From Calonectria ilicicola (Eukaryota > Ascomycota > Sordariomycetes > Hypocreales > Nectriaceae): a stretch of 64,000 nt of DNA. The position numbers and the translations under genes are program-made. The DNA lies in NCBI GenBank assembly GCA_020809705.1, contig CP085825.1, positions 7,998,001 through 8,062,000 on the forward strand. The letters run 5' to 3'. Positions 1-9,941 of this stretch are shown here, one piece after another. The notes under the pieces are model-generated. The model did no database searches. It had not been told where the DNA came from and saw nothing but the letters and a program-made list of their open reading frames with translations. How positions within the stretch are numbered: position 1 is the stretch's first letter; every line of letters begins with the position of its first letter.

Positions 1-13
1 GTCTGATGGAGAC

Positions 14-1282
14 ATGGAAGAGAATGACTGCCAAGTCACCATTCATCCGCTCCAAGCTGAAAAGATGGAACGCAGCGCTACCCCACTTGATCTGGACGAG
101 AAAATGGATGTTTCTCTCAGCTCTCGGCTTCTCGATTCAAGGGAGGACGACCAGCTGCAAGGCATCCGCAATTTTGCAACCGGCCAATACCAAGATAGGG
201 ATATGGAAGCTGAGGAAACTGATTCAGACTTTGATGGTCCTCAGGCTGGTGATTCGATGTCAGCCCGCAGTATCGCTTTGATTGAAGCATCCCTCAAGGT
301 TAGAGGAGAATCTAACCATACAGATTCCGACTCTGAAGATTCTCAAGATGAGGATTCGGTATCAGACCTCGGTAACGCCACGACCGATGTGTCCTCTCAG
401 CATGAAGAAGATGCGCAGAGCACGGATTCTGATTCTGAAGATGGTCATTCGGTAATAGGCTTCACGGACGCTTCAACTGATGCGTCTGGCAAGAATGAAG
501 GAGAGGTTGATGATGCAGATTCCGATTCTGATGATTATCAAGATAAATTTTTAGTGACAAGCCGCGATAGTTCTCCAGTTAATGTGGCCCCTGAGCACGA
601 GGGGCAGACTAGCCATTGTCTTGAGCAGGATGAGGACTATACCGGCGTCTCTCACAATGCGGGTCCAAAGAATCTAAGGACTGCCTCTATAATCGCCCCC
701 GCGGTTCACACTTCATTGCAAGATATGGCTAGCTCAGCAGACTCCAAGGCAGGGTCTACATCAAGCCACAAGGCTTCCGGAACCAAGGTCCCTGAGCCGC
801 AGTCGCTTCCTGATCTCCCTCCGGGATCTATTGTCCGGAGAACAGTCGATGATGACAATCATCCTTACGTTATCACTGAGCATAAACTTGACAGTAATGG
901 GAAACCAGCCGTCCGTGCATATCCCTGCACGAGCCGCCCTAAGTTGAAGAACCTTAGGAAGCAATACGGGGAAAATGTGCAACTGAAGGAGATATCCTTC
1001 TGCTACCTTGGGGGTGATAAGGAGAGTAAGAGAGACGGCGACACCACTGGTATTCTAAAGCCAGCAGTCCCTGATCTTGATATCGAAGGCCCCCCCATGC
1101 CTTCTGAAACTTACATCAAATTTAAGGAAGGCGGGCTTTTTGACCCAAGCGATTTTGAATCGTTTGATGATGAGCCTCGTCGACTAACTCCTGAAAGTTT
1201 GGAGAGGTTTCTCGACATTTTAACATCTACAACTTACATGGTTGCAAAAAAGAGTCCTCCTGGGAGCGTCCCCGCCGCGTAA
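14..1282 (+). CDS. acidic repeat-containing hypothetical protein, 5' end possibly outside the window
   Basis: I do not recognise this 422-residue protein. The frame stays open from base 2, so the true start may lie left of the window; the first visible ATG is at 14. The N-terminal half is acidic and low in complexity. The motif TDSDSED occurs near residues 103 and 137, with variants near 68 (ETDSDFD) and 168 (ADSDSDD). This gives imperfect repeats of about 31-34 residues separated by Ser/Thr/Gly-rich spacers. Such (S/T)-D-S-D-S-E runs are classic casein kinase 2 targets, an inference only. The C-terminal 150 residues are less biased and could fold (segments such as HPYVITEHKL and EISFCYLGGD). 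No signal peptide or membrane segment is seen. No intron is needed. Confidence 0.6.
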   Translation: MEENDCQVTIHPLQAEKMERSATPLDLDEKMDVSLSSRLLDSREDDQLQGIRNFATGQYQDRDMEAEETDSDFDGPQAGDSMSARSIALIEASLKVRGESNHTDSDSEDSQDEDSVSDLGNATTDVSSQHEEDAQSTDSDSEDGHSVIGFTDASTDASGKNEGEVDDADSDSDDYQDKFLVTSRDSSPVNVAPEHEGQTSHCLEQDEDYTGVSHNAGPKNLRTASIIAPAVHTSLQDMASSADSKAGSTSSHKASGTKVPEPQSLPDLPPGSIVRRTVDDDNHPYVITEHKLDSNGKPAVRAYPCTSRPKLKNLRKQYGENVQLKEISFCYLGGDKESKRDGDTTGILKPAVPDLDIEGPPMPSETYIKFKEGGLFDPSDFESFDDEPRRLTPESLERFLDILTSTTYMVAKKSPPGSVPAA

Positions 1283-2352
1283 CCGGAAATACTCATGTAA
1301 GAATCTTCGATCTGTCACACACAATTTTGCTGCCTAGGCCACCTTCTAGCTCCAAGCATAGCCGCCACTGGAGACAAGACACGAAGGCCGTCTAGACACA
1401 TTGTGACAGCATATAGACCAGTTGAACTATCTAGCCACAGTTCAGCGGGATCTTGACTAACATCTCGGATACTCTTTTGTTAATTCGACATGAGTAGCCA
1501 ATCTCAGAGGTTATGGTTTGCCAATGGCTAGCATGGGCAGTCCATCGTTATCACCTTCGATTCGCTACGGTTGTGTTCTTCATCCACCCCCTAGGATGAA
1601 TGAAAAACACACATAAAAACAAAATTCGATGAACTAATAAATGAAAACAAAGAAGAAATCCAAAAAAAAGAATTAAAACAAAAATAAAGACATAAGAATA
1701 ACGGCTCGGTGCCAACAAATTATCTATGATGGTTTGGTTGAAGCCAGCCGAGGCGGACAGAAGCGAGATGACGCCTTACTTTAACTCGCACCTGAGTTAC
1801 ACGGGTGATGGTGAAGTGAGGTTTTAGGGGATGAAGTGAGGTTTTATATAGCGTGGAGGCCATGGTAAAGATTGTACAATCATGAAGACACACGGGAAGT
1901 GGATGCAGAGGTTATTTCAGTAATAAATCTGGTAGCATAAAAATATTTGTCCTGCATGACATCGCTTGTGAGCTATCTACAATGTTCAACGTGTATTGCT
2001 CTCTAGTTTGCCACTATTTGTGACAGTGAGGATTCGACGTGATCTAAATCGCTTTTGGTACTGACAAAATGGCATGGTAGGTTGAGTTCCATGAACCGGA
2101 TCGTGTGATTACTAACAAGTAATTTGGCCAGTATCCCCTAACCATAGCCTGGAACCAGCCACAGGCCCCAGATTAGATAGCTTCCGAACGTTGAAAGTCC
2201 CAAGTTAAGCCTATCCAAGTAGCTTGGCCTCTGCTCGCCCCTCAGACATCACTTGGCGACATCTCAGCTTAGGGCAGCGGGAGCTCAGCTTCTGAGATAG
2301 GAATGGACTCTTCTACGCTTGGTGCTCCGCTTACCTATCTGAATCCCAAATC
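1283..2352. other. gene-free stretch
   Basis: No coding model was found. From about 1600 to 1700 the sequence is A-rich. A short direct repeat, GAAGTGAGGTTTTA, occurs twice at about 1814 and 1834. Nothing else stands out. Confidence 0.5.
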
Positions 2353-3073
2353 CTACCTCTCTGTGAGATCAGAATTAGCTGAGGCCCTGGTAGTATCCGC
2401 ACCGCTAATTTGTTCCATCTGCTCTCTCTTCTTATTCGATACCTTGGCAGAAATGTAATGGACCAAAAACGCAATGATAAGACAACCAAAGCTGACAACG
2501 CTGGTGATACAACCCTTGGAGTAACGGGGCGCATCCTTCTTTTGCCATAACTGCGGAGCGACAATGCACCCGATGCAGTATGAAACAAAGAAGACAGCAC
2601 TAACAACCGACGTCTTTGTGTTTCCTTTGATGTTGGATGCCATTAATCCCACAGCTTGGCCCATCGGTGGCGCAGTACTCGCAGCTAACCAAGTGCTGGC
2701 AACAATGCCCCAAGAGTTGCTCGCTGGCAATAGAAGAAGTAGCAAGCTACCAATCATGGGCACAACGGCAAGGAAAATACCAAAAAAGCACCTTGTATTT
2801 GGGAAATACCGAGGCCCAAGTCCACCAATCCAGACCAAGATAAAGGCGATGGCGCCGCTTGGTAAGCCGACAAGCATTGTTTGGAATTTGGAATATCCGA
2901 ATCCATTGATGACGAGAGATTAAAAGTAAGGCTGTTAGAAACATTGATACCAACAGATTAGTTTCCTTAAGAGTCATACCTTGGCAATCGGTGTCGGTAA
3001 AGTAATAAAGAGGGCTGTGGCAGCGTATAGCGCAGTACGGGAATGAGTGAATGCTTCCCTCACTTGAGCCCAA
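2353..3073 (-). pseudogene. remnant of a Dal5/allantoate-permease-type MFS transporter (C-terminal half)
   Basis: The minus-strand reading frame 2877-2353 matches the second half of fungal anion:cation symporters of the Dal5 family: helices such as GAIAFILVWIGG and PMIGSLLLLLLP, then a charged cytoplasmic tail. The upstream segment 3073-2980 also has family sequence (DWAQVREAFTHSRTALYAAT) and ends in a good donor at 2979. The expected exon resumes with LVINGFGYSKFQTMLVG, but the base pair where the acceptor AG should be reads AA (TTTTAA before TCTCTCGTC). That also creates an in-frame TAA. A single G-to-A change explains both. The N-terminal six-helix half is missing, cut at about 3073 next to an unrelated relic on the other strand. 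A functional carrier is not possible from this DNA. Confidence 0.75.
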
Positions 3074-3148
3074 TCGAAGTGTGCGCGATCGCGGGTGGCT
3101 CGGTCGAGGGCAAGTCGCGCTGTGGCAATTTCTCTTTCGCGCTTATTT

Positions 3149-3508
3149 AGAAATCTTGCCGTGTCGCTTACTCTTCATATTCCGCTCAACACCGAAACTA
3201 GAGATCTTATTAGCGCGAAGCAGTTGGCTGCTATGAAGAAAACTGCCATTCTCGTGAATGTTGCGCGCGGAGGAATTGTCGACGAGGATGCCTTACTTGA
3301 AGCACTGGGCCAGAGCCACTTGTTCGGCATGGGTCTAAACTGCCATGAAGAGGAGCCTCCAACGCTCCAGAAGTATGAAGCCCTCTGGGAAACTGGCAGA
3401 GTGGTTAGTACCCCACACATTGGCGCGACGACTCGAGAAACGGTTGTAAAGACGGCCACTGCTGCAATGGATAACATTCTGGCATTCCTCGAAGTGGCGG
3501 ATAAGTAA
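3149..3508 (+). pseudogene. C-terminal fragment of a D-2-hydroxyacid dehydrogenase (3-phosphoglycerate dehydrogenase-like)
   Basis: The readable part begins with LTLHIPLNTETRDLIS and runs through the conserved NAD-domain signature ILVNVARGGIVDEDAL. It ends with the STPHIGATTRET block that carries the catalytic His of the family. The frame finishes at TAA 3506-3508. The substrate-binding N-terminal lobe and the GxGxxG nucleotide loop are absent; the sequence before about 3149 does not look like the family. A start at ATG 3095 is possible in frame but would give only 137 residues. The fragment faces a truncated MFS gene on the other strand, with under 80 bp between them, so a rearrangement probably cut both. 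Confidence is high for the family and for truncation. Confidence 0.8.
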
Positions 3509-3933
3509 CCGTATAATGGAAAAGTGCGGTTAGCGCAATCTGGTAGCGATTTCTTAGCGTTATTTGGCAACCAGGGTCGTACGTCTTCCCCTCATGACTC
3601 TGTTCCCAACAGACCAGAATGAATGTATCAATTCCCTGTCAACAGACCCAGACAGCTCCCACATATGCCATTGTGCCCCGTATATTTATTCCTGTTTGCA
3701 ATTAGGGACCCCACAAATGCTTGGGTCTGTGGAGTGAAGCTGATGCGGGAGAGCTAGGTATGCGGAGAAAGCACTGTACCAATGTTACCTATTTAATCCA
3801 ACAACGCCATTTCCCCACGCTCGCTTGATCATTTTCTCTTTTACCGCTACGATATATCCAATTCCACCATCAAAATCAACAAAATTTTCACTAACCAGCA
3901 GAAAAGTGCATCTCAATTAGCCTAAATTCTTTC
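3509..3933. other. gene-free stretch, former promoter of the regulator pseudogene
   Basis: No coding model was found. The last 100 bases are C/T- and A-rich (for example TCAAAATCAACAAAATTTTC), as in fungal leaders just before an ATG. Confidence 0.4.
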
Positions 3934-6544
3934 ATGGCCAACTCTGACACAGATGCGCCCCCAGCCAAACGGGCCAAGCAATCTGACGCCGCCCGAACAT
4001 CAATAGCGTACGCCGTGCTCTACGCCTTGCATTACTCTGCTAACTCGCTTCCCAAGCTGCCAGGCATGTCGTGCTCGAAAGATCAAGTGCTCTGGCTCTG
4101 TACCTTGCAGCTACTGCATCAAGCGCCAGAAAGTATGTGCGTTTCCCGAAAATGTGAGGCGGAAGCTTTACTCGGTCGATTACGTGCAACAACTCGAAGT
4201 AAGAGCCGCGACGGCTGAACATCATCCGTCACCCGTTCCTCCTCGCACCGTTCCATCTCCCAGCAAAAGTCCTGAATCCAACCCACAATCCTCGTTCAAT
4301 GCCAATGGACCACCCAGGCCGCGTCGTCTATCCGCCTCGAATTCGCCTTCTGGGATGGCATCACTCGCAACTGTGCAAGATGCATTTGGTCCCTCTATAA
4401 GGCCCAAGAAATCTACCTCACGTTTACAAGAGACCGTGTCAGATATCACAGATAGTGGCCAAGAGTCTGGTAGGGAGCCTGTGTCCGTTTGTCATATGAA
4501 CGTTCAATTTTAGATGACATTAACATCCTCTCTAGAGCTCGCTTCAGAACCCGTGACCTCATCTAGTCTCCATTTTGGTCGTCAAATTCGGCATCTACAC
4601 GTCATGTCTCCGCAGGAAGTTCATGTTCTCGCCCCACCTCATGACGTTCATCAAACTGCTCAAAATATTGAGAATTCTGTCTACTGTAATAGTTCACTCG
4701 AGTCTAACAATTTACGGTGGCCCTCAATATCTGAGGCGCATGGCTTGTTGGACACTGTTCTAAGCTCGGTCGGTCAATTACAGCATCTATTTGAGCCTAG
4801 AACCTTCTCTGATCGCCTCTCCACGTCTTACAACGGTACTGGGATGTAGGAGGAATCTGACGGCTTGTGGCGAGTTCAATTACTTATGATGTTTGCATTA
4901 GGCAAACTTCTTCGAGGCAAATCAACATATGATTCTATATTCCCGGGGATGGACTTTTACAGTGAAGCGGAGAAGTCCTTGCCGGGCTTCTCCACGCTTC
5001 GGGCTGGAGGAGCCCAGTCCATTGAGATACTCGGCATGATGGCCTTTTATCTCCAATGTTTTGATCAGAGAGAGGATGCCTATGTGCATGTAAGTATCGA
5101 AAGTATCGTAAGGTTGGTAGAGCATCATCATCTAATTAGGGATTGGAGGCAGGGATGGCGCTGCGCCTCGCAGTAGCCAATAATATGGCTCAAGAGAGAA
5201 GCACAATGAATCACACGAGGTCCGAAACAGCCCATCGAACGAGATTATGGTGGACAATACACATGCAAGAGCGGTATGGCTCCCGGACTACATGTAACCA
5301 CCATCTCGTCGTCGAAACTAATCCTTGACAGGAGGCTCGCGGCCGCGACAGGGTATCCCTTGTCAATAAATGATGATGCCATCAATACAGCCCTTCCAAC
5401 TGACTCTCCTGGGTTTATATCTCCAGTGGCACTGAGAATAAACATTGAGTTAGCCAGAATCACGGGACAAACAATGTATTGTGAGTTGAAAGAACGTTGG
5501 TGCTGTCGAGTGAAAGGTACAAGCTGATGAAAAATTAGCTGTTTACAATAGCAAAAGTCAGACCATCGCTTTCTACATGCCATGTGTCAAGGGGATCCTA
5601 GCCAAACTGCTTGATGTTGCTAAATCTATCCCACCAGAGTATAGTGTTGACTTTTCCAAAGCACTTAAAATCTCGAGAACAATTGCGACCCTCCATCTTA
5701 TGCTTTTTCAGGTTCGTTTAAAAGTTATTAAGTGTGCTCATTCTAGATCTGACAAGCTTTTAGGTCATCATTCTTGCCACAGGCCTACTTTGCTTCACGT
5801 GGCAACTATGAGAGCAGGTGGTAGTCCGAACGAAACTAGATCCACTGAATCATCTTTATGCGAAAGGTTGATTGACACGTGCATTGAAGCTGCCAGTCGG
5901 GGCCTTGAGATATTGGAAGCTTTGAGAGAGTGTGAGCTAATAGGTATGACTATTGCTATGTAACGTTGGCGTCTGACTTACACATCCAAGCAAATTTCGG
6001 CTTCTTTGATCTCGATGCGGCTTTCTCGTCCGCGTTCGTGTTCGTTCTAATAGAGCGGATTTATCCCAACACCGCCAAAGGGTGTGGAGTCTCTGGGATC
6101 CGGAAATCTCTCAAGGTCATGCGATATTTGGCATCTAAAGGCAACAAAGCTGCAGAGAAGCGAGGCGTCGATGTTGACCAAATGTGTGATCAGCTGGGTA
6201 TCGCTTCCATCAGTGATCCGCCTAAAAGCAGACCAGTCGACACATCAACAATGAGCACAGAGCACAGCGGGAATGGCCCCATGCTCGGAAGGGAACACAA
6301 CGATATTATTCAAGCCGAGAGCTTTGCACTTCTAGATGAAAACTGCCAGTTTGATTTCGCTGAAGCCGCTGTGGTCTTTTTTAATCAACATAGTGGCAAT
6401 TTCATTGACGAACAACAATCCGAGATAGGCGGGAATTTGTTTATCGAGCCAGGTTATATCTCTGGCAACTCCTACCTTGAGGATTTTATGCTGACTGGTG
6501 TTATTGAGACTGATTGGATGGAATTTAGTAGGCAGCTTGGATAA
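3934..6544 (+). pseudogene. decayed Zn2Cys6 transcription factor gene
   Basis: Splicing 4008-4056 joins a short basic first exon to a complete zinc cluster of C-x2-C-x6-C-x5-C-x2-C-x6-C type (CQACRARKIKC ... CSYCIKRQKVC, first Cys at residue 26). A linker with SVDYVQQLE follows. Later blocks match the fungal-specific transcription factor domain (PSISEAHGLLDTVLSSVG, WRVQLLMMFALGKLL, RRLAAATGYPLSINDDAI, GFFDLDAAFSSAFVF). They are joined by good introns at about 5090-5141, 5273-5330, 5479-5538, 5711-5763 and 5943-5991. However, in-frame TAG codons lie at 4511-4513 and 4847-4849. The family blocks between 4540 and 4680 fall in different frames. One base is missing near 5782 (ATRPTLLHVAT is read only after a shift). 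TGG-to-TAG at 4847 would be a RIP-type change. I call it a pseudogene; sequencing errors are the alternative. Confidence 0.7.
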
Positions 6545-7029
6545 AGGCACCACACTTGTTGGTCGAATCAGAAGAGATCCACGGTGTGCTACCGTGAACG
6601 TTGGCTTCAATATTCTCAATCCAAGCAATCCCATCCACCAACCCCCCTTCAATCTAACCACCCAATGCGCCACTATGTCTAGAGAGCCCGAGTTCCTCTT
6701 GAAATGCAACTTCCATTGCAAACCGAATGGAAGCTTTTTAGATCTTGCTCTGGGCTGTGGTCAAACACCACCAAAAAAAACCCGGGATTAGTTCATAATG
6801 ATGCGAATTGATTGGATACTCTCTGTACAACCACAGCCCCGCTCTTCTAGGCCTTGAATGCCTTGTGTGAGGCCACCAGGCGCACTACAACATCGTGCTG
6901 ACGACCCATGCTGCCTAATATTAATTTGTGTCCGATAAAAACCTCACAGCCATATTTCCCATTTTTCGGCGCGAAAGAAAATCACATATTGCATGTTGAC
7001 CTGCCCATCAGGCAGTAATTCCTGACGAT
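6545..7029. other. gene-free stretch between pseudogene and membrane-protein gene
   Basis: No coding model was found. It contains a short A-run (ACCACCAAAAAAAACCC at about 6768) and is otherwise featureless. Confidence 0.4.
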
Positions 7030-8769
7030 ATGCTTGCCGCAAATACCACGAGCCCTTTTGGTGCCACCCCCACCTCATCGCCAGACCTCGTTCCCGATGA
7101 TAGCAATCCTTCCTCATTTTCGCTTGCCAACGTGTTTGGCCTCTTCCTTACCTTAGCTTTTTGCCTGCTAACCCAACCTTATGGGAGTATCTTTTACTCC
7201 AAACCAAAGGGTTCGTTTGGAAAGGTGGTCTTCTTCTTCTGGCGCCTCAACCCTCTCGCCTGCGCGGCCGAAGCTATTATCATCTTGTACGCTCTTATTG
7301 CGGTTATTCGGAATGTATTCAGATCCCATGATCCTACTTCACCAAATGGACCTAATGCAGCTCGAGGCACCCAAATATGCACAGGCGCCGCAGCAATACT
7401 ACTTCTCCGAAGCCACACCATTGCCCCGAATCATTGGAAGAATTTTATCCAGGAAGAATTTGTGCGTTCTAGACTTTCAGACCTTCAACAATCTGAACCT
7501 CATATAGAACTATATCCTGGTTATGAATCAGAAGATGGAGTGAGAGAAAGTGATTTGGTCATTTTTCGATACCCCGAGGAGCACACAGATCAGCCTCACA
7601 ACCACGAGGCCGACTACGAGCAACGAAGTTCTGAGGACGAGGAAATGGTCATTCATGAAACAACACTCCTTCTCAATCCAGCTGTAATTCGGAGGTCTTT
7701 GCAGCGACACACATTTCAAACTACTGAATTTATCATTGACTTGATTTCCCTCATGGGGATTATTCTTGTCATTCTAAAAACATCGTTCGTCGTGATCCCG
7801 TGGTGGATTATTACTACAGCATGGTGTTTCATCGCTGGTTGGTTGTCAGTGCAGCTTCTCTTTCTGTTGACACATCTACGAAAGGCCGACCAACTCAATC
7901 ATACCGAACTCATCCAGACCGCACTTGAAATTGAGTCAAAGCTACATGCTCCTTCAGCGATATATCTTGTGCGATTATTTACTTTCCCGCCATTGGTATT
8001 GATCAGCGGTGTATTCCTCCGCCTTGCCGGCCAATTGTCCGCAACAGTAATCGATTATTTATTGACATTGAAATACGTATATTTCTTGTACATCTTGATG
8101 CACTGGTACAATCCAAAATTCAGATGGATCTTACCAAAATTCGGGTGGATCTTACCAAAATTCAGATCGATCTTACTAAAATTCAGATCGATCTTACCAA
8201 AGCTGGATGATATGCGAATAAGTTGGCGAAGTCTACTTAGTCTGATCCGCCATTGCGCCTTGCCGGTTTTATTAGTAGCCGCTGGGGGGTTAATTGGCGG
8301 CTTGACCGGTTTCTACTTACTCTCTGGCATTGTTTGGTTATTACTGAAGGCTGTGGAACTTTGTAAGCAGCGGAACGATCTAACCGAATCTCTATCAACA
8401 ACATCCACATACGGTGCCCAGTCTCCAATCTTTAATCCATTTATCAGAAACTCAACAGATTCAAACTTATTCAGGGCCATTGCGTCCTCTGGTGCTTTAT
8501 CAAACGAGTGGTGCGATTATATATTCTACGTAGGAGCAGGGCTGCTATTTGCTTTACCATCCTACTTACCATGTTTCTACATTCCCGCGTCAACATCAAG
8601 GAAGTATTCAAACCCCCCTAAAGTGGCAAGCTTGCTTTTTAACCTTGTTATGACTGTCTTCTTCTTTACTTGTGCTATGTTTTTATATAGCCCGGATGAG
8701 ACAGTTAAGCCAGGTTGGCTTGATTGGTTTGGAAGATTGAAGACTTTGATTCGCGACTTGGGAAAATAA
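7030..8769 (+). CDS. multi-spanning membrane protein of unknown function
   Basis: The 579-residue single-exon ORF is not one I recognise. Hydrophobic segments lie at about residues 30-50, 75-97, 237-258, 260-285, 322-360, 410-440, 498-515 and 537-556, so seven or more membrane passes are likely. A loop at about 100-235 is hydrophilic and acidic (RSSEDEEMVIHETT). Between the fifth and sixth hydrophobic blocks a basic-aromatic heptad, (P/L)KF(R/G)(W/S)IL, is repeated four times, encoded by a 21-bp tandem DNA repeat. The architecture is like that of many fungal membrane proteins with no assigned role. There is no signal peptide and no intron. Being long, uninterrupted and close to two relics, it is probably a live gene. 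Confidence 0.7.
   Translation: MLAANTTSPFGATPTSSPDLVPDDSNPSSFSLANVFGLFLTLAFCLLTQPYGSIFYSKPKGSFGKVVFFFWRLNPLACAAEAIIILYALIAVIRNVFRSHDPTSPNGPNAARGTQICTGAAAILLLRSHTIAPNHWKNFIQEEFVRSRLSDLQQSEPHIELYPGYESEDGVRESDLVIFRYPEEHTDQPHNHEADYEQRSSEDEEMVIHETTLLLNPAVIRRSLQRHTFQTTEFIIDLISLMGIILVILKTSFVVIPWWIITTAWCFIAGWLSVQLLFLLTHLRKADQLNHTELIQTALEIESKLHAPSAIYLVRLFTFPPLVLISGVFLRLAGQLSATVIDYLLTLKYVYFLYILMHWYNPKFRWILPKFGWILPKFRSILLKFRSILPKLDDMRISWRSLLSLIRHCALPVLLVAAGGLIGGLTGFYLLSGIVWLLLKAVELCKQRNDLTESLSTTSTYGAQSPIFNPFIRNSTDSNLFRAIASSGALSNEWCDYIFYVGAGLLFALPSYLPCFYIPASTSRKYSNPPKVASLLFNLVMTVFFFTCAMFLYSPDETVKPGWLDWFGRLKTLIRDLGK
8113..8196 (+). repeat. 21-bp in-frame tandem repeat, four copies
   Basis: Four units of CCAAAATTCAGATGGATCTTA-type sequence with one to three changes each, plus a partial fifth copy. 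The length is a multiple of three, so copy-number changes keep the membrane-protein frame open. The units encode KFRWILP-like heptads. Confidence 0.9.
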
Positions 8770-9503
8770 GGAAAATAATGAATCATCCCTTTAAAGGGCC
8801 ATATGGGATTAATTTCATTGTTTCTCTAAAATTTGATATTGTATTCAATATAAGTAATCAAATAAATATGTTTCTCATCGCTATTTGATAGTAAGTACAA
8901 TAAAAAGTGCTTTTACTCACTTGACTAAGCCAGACTCCAAAAAACATACAGTAAGCTTACGATTATTCTCGAAGTTTATTTTAGCCGCATCTCACCTAAT
9001 TGGAGTAGCTTAATCCCATATTTATGACCTAGGCCATACAGATAGCTTTCGAGCGCATGAACAGGCCATGTCAAGTTTAACCGGGCAATCTTCACTATCA
9101 CCGAACAAGAACACAAAAATGAGACAAAATTGTCAATTTGAGGAGGGAGGCCGAGTTAAATGAGTGACTGAATCATAAACACAAGTATTCCATCCTTTGA
9201 CAGTGAGCGTAAAGACTGAACCTAGCGAATCCCTGAACCGTTATGAGTTCGTCAGAACAAAATCAGAATTAAAAACAAGAGACATTGTACTTGAGCGTCA
9301 AAACCCTTCAAATACTGTATCGAACCCCCCTAACCCTTTAAGTGCGGTGAGATTCCAGTTCTGTACCTACAAAGATATCAGCCAATCTTGAGTCGTAACA
9401 TAAAAATGGTACCTGCATACAAATTGACCCAGCCTGTGTGGCCATAGCAGTCGGCATCATACTTTGTGAGTCTAGTACAAAACTGGAGCCTTACCTCACT
9501 TAA
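8770..9503. other. gene-free stretch
   Basis: AT-rich, with several AATAAA-like tracts between 8855 and 8905 that could serve as the 3' end of the membrane-protein gene. No supported ORF was found. Confidence 0.4.
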
Positions 9504-9941
9504 TTATGTCACGCGCTCGACGTCGAACTGGAGAATCAATCCAGTGTCGCCCTTAGTCTCCGATGATGCGCCAATACAGCTCGGCTGGCCATCACAGCAC
9601 TGGGCCCTGACCTGCTCAATGGACTGAGCAAGGGATTCAAAAGAAACAGACGTGGAATCGAACACAAATTCGTTTTCCAGCCTAACACTAGCGCTGCCTA
9701 GGGTTATTGTCTGGATAGACGAGCCATCGTTGGTAGCCCTGCTGTTCAGGCGGAGCGGGTCAGTCAGGCCTGCAAATGACCCACCAGCATTGCTGCGAAG
9801 GCCGTCAATAAGCCCATTAACGTCATCGACAGAGATTTCATTGCCGCCACAGTTGATGTTGTTGCTGACTTGGGCCCCGGTGTGCGCAACGAAATAGGCA
9901 CAGGTTGCCAAAGCAGATACAGGCTGGATTGAGAAACGCAT
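9504..9941 (-). CDS. small secreted protein, function unknown
   Basis: Starting at the ATG at 9941 gives a 145-residue protein with a clear signal peptide (residues 1-22, cleavage after ...AHTGA). The frame is open upstream to 10085, but those 48 extra residues are polar and would bury the signal peptide, so I prefer the inner start. The mature part has four cysteines (one near the N-terminus, a CC pair and one more near the C-terminus), enough for two disulfides. It is rich in Ser, Gly and Asn. No catalytic motif is visible. Size, secretion and paired cysteines fit a candidate effector or wall-associated protein, which is inference. It stands alone, with no close neighbour. Confidence 0.65.
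   Translation of the reverse strand: MRFSIQPVSALATCAYFVAHTGAQVSNNINCGGNEISVDDVNGLIDGLRSNAGGSFAGLTDPLRLNSRATNDGSSIQTITLGSASVRLENEFVFDSTSVSFESLAQSIEQVRAQCCDGQPSCIGASSETKGDTGLILQFDVERVT

Noticed and set aside
2564..2923. Plus-strand 119-codon ORF over the transporter relic
   Set aside because: The minus strand holds clear MFS helices; the plus frame has none.
4511..4849. Introns explaining the stop codons in the Zn2Cys6 relic
   Set aside because: A 44-nt candidate (GTAGGG...TTTTAG) before 4514 breaks the frame, and family blocks run directly through the TAG at 4847 with no donor or acceptor.
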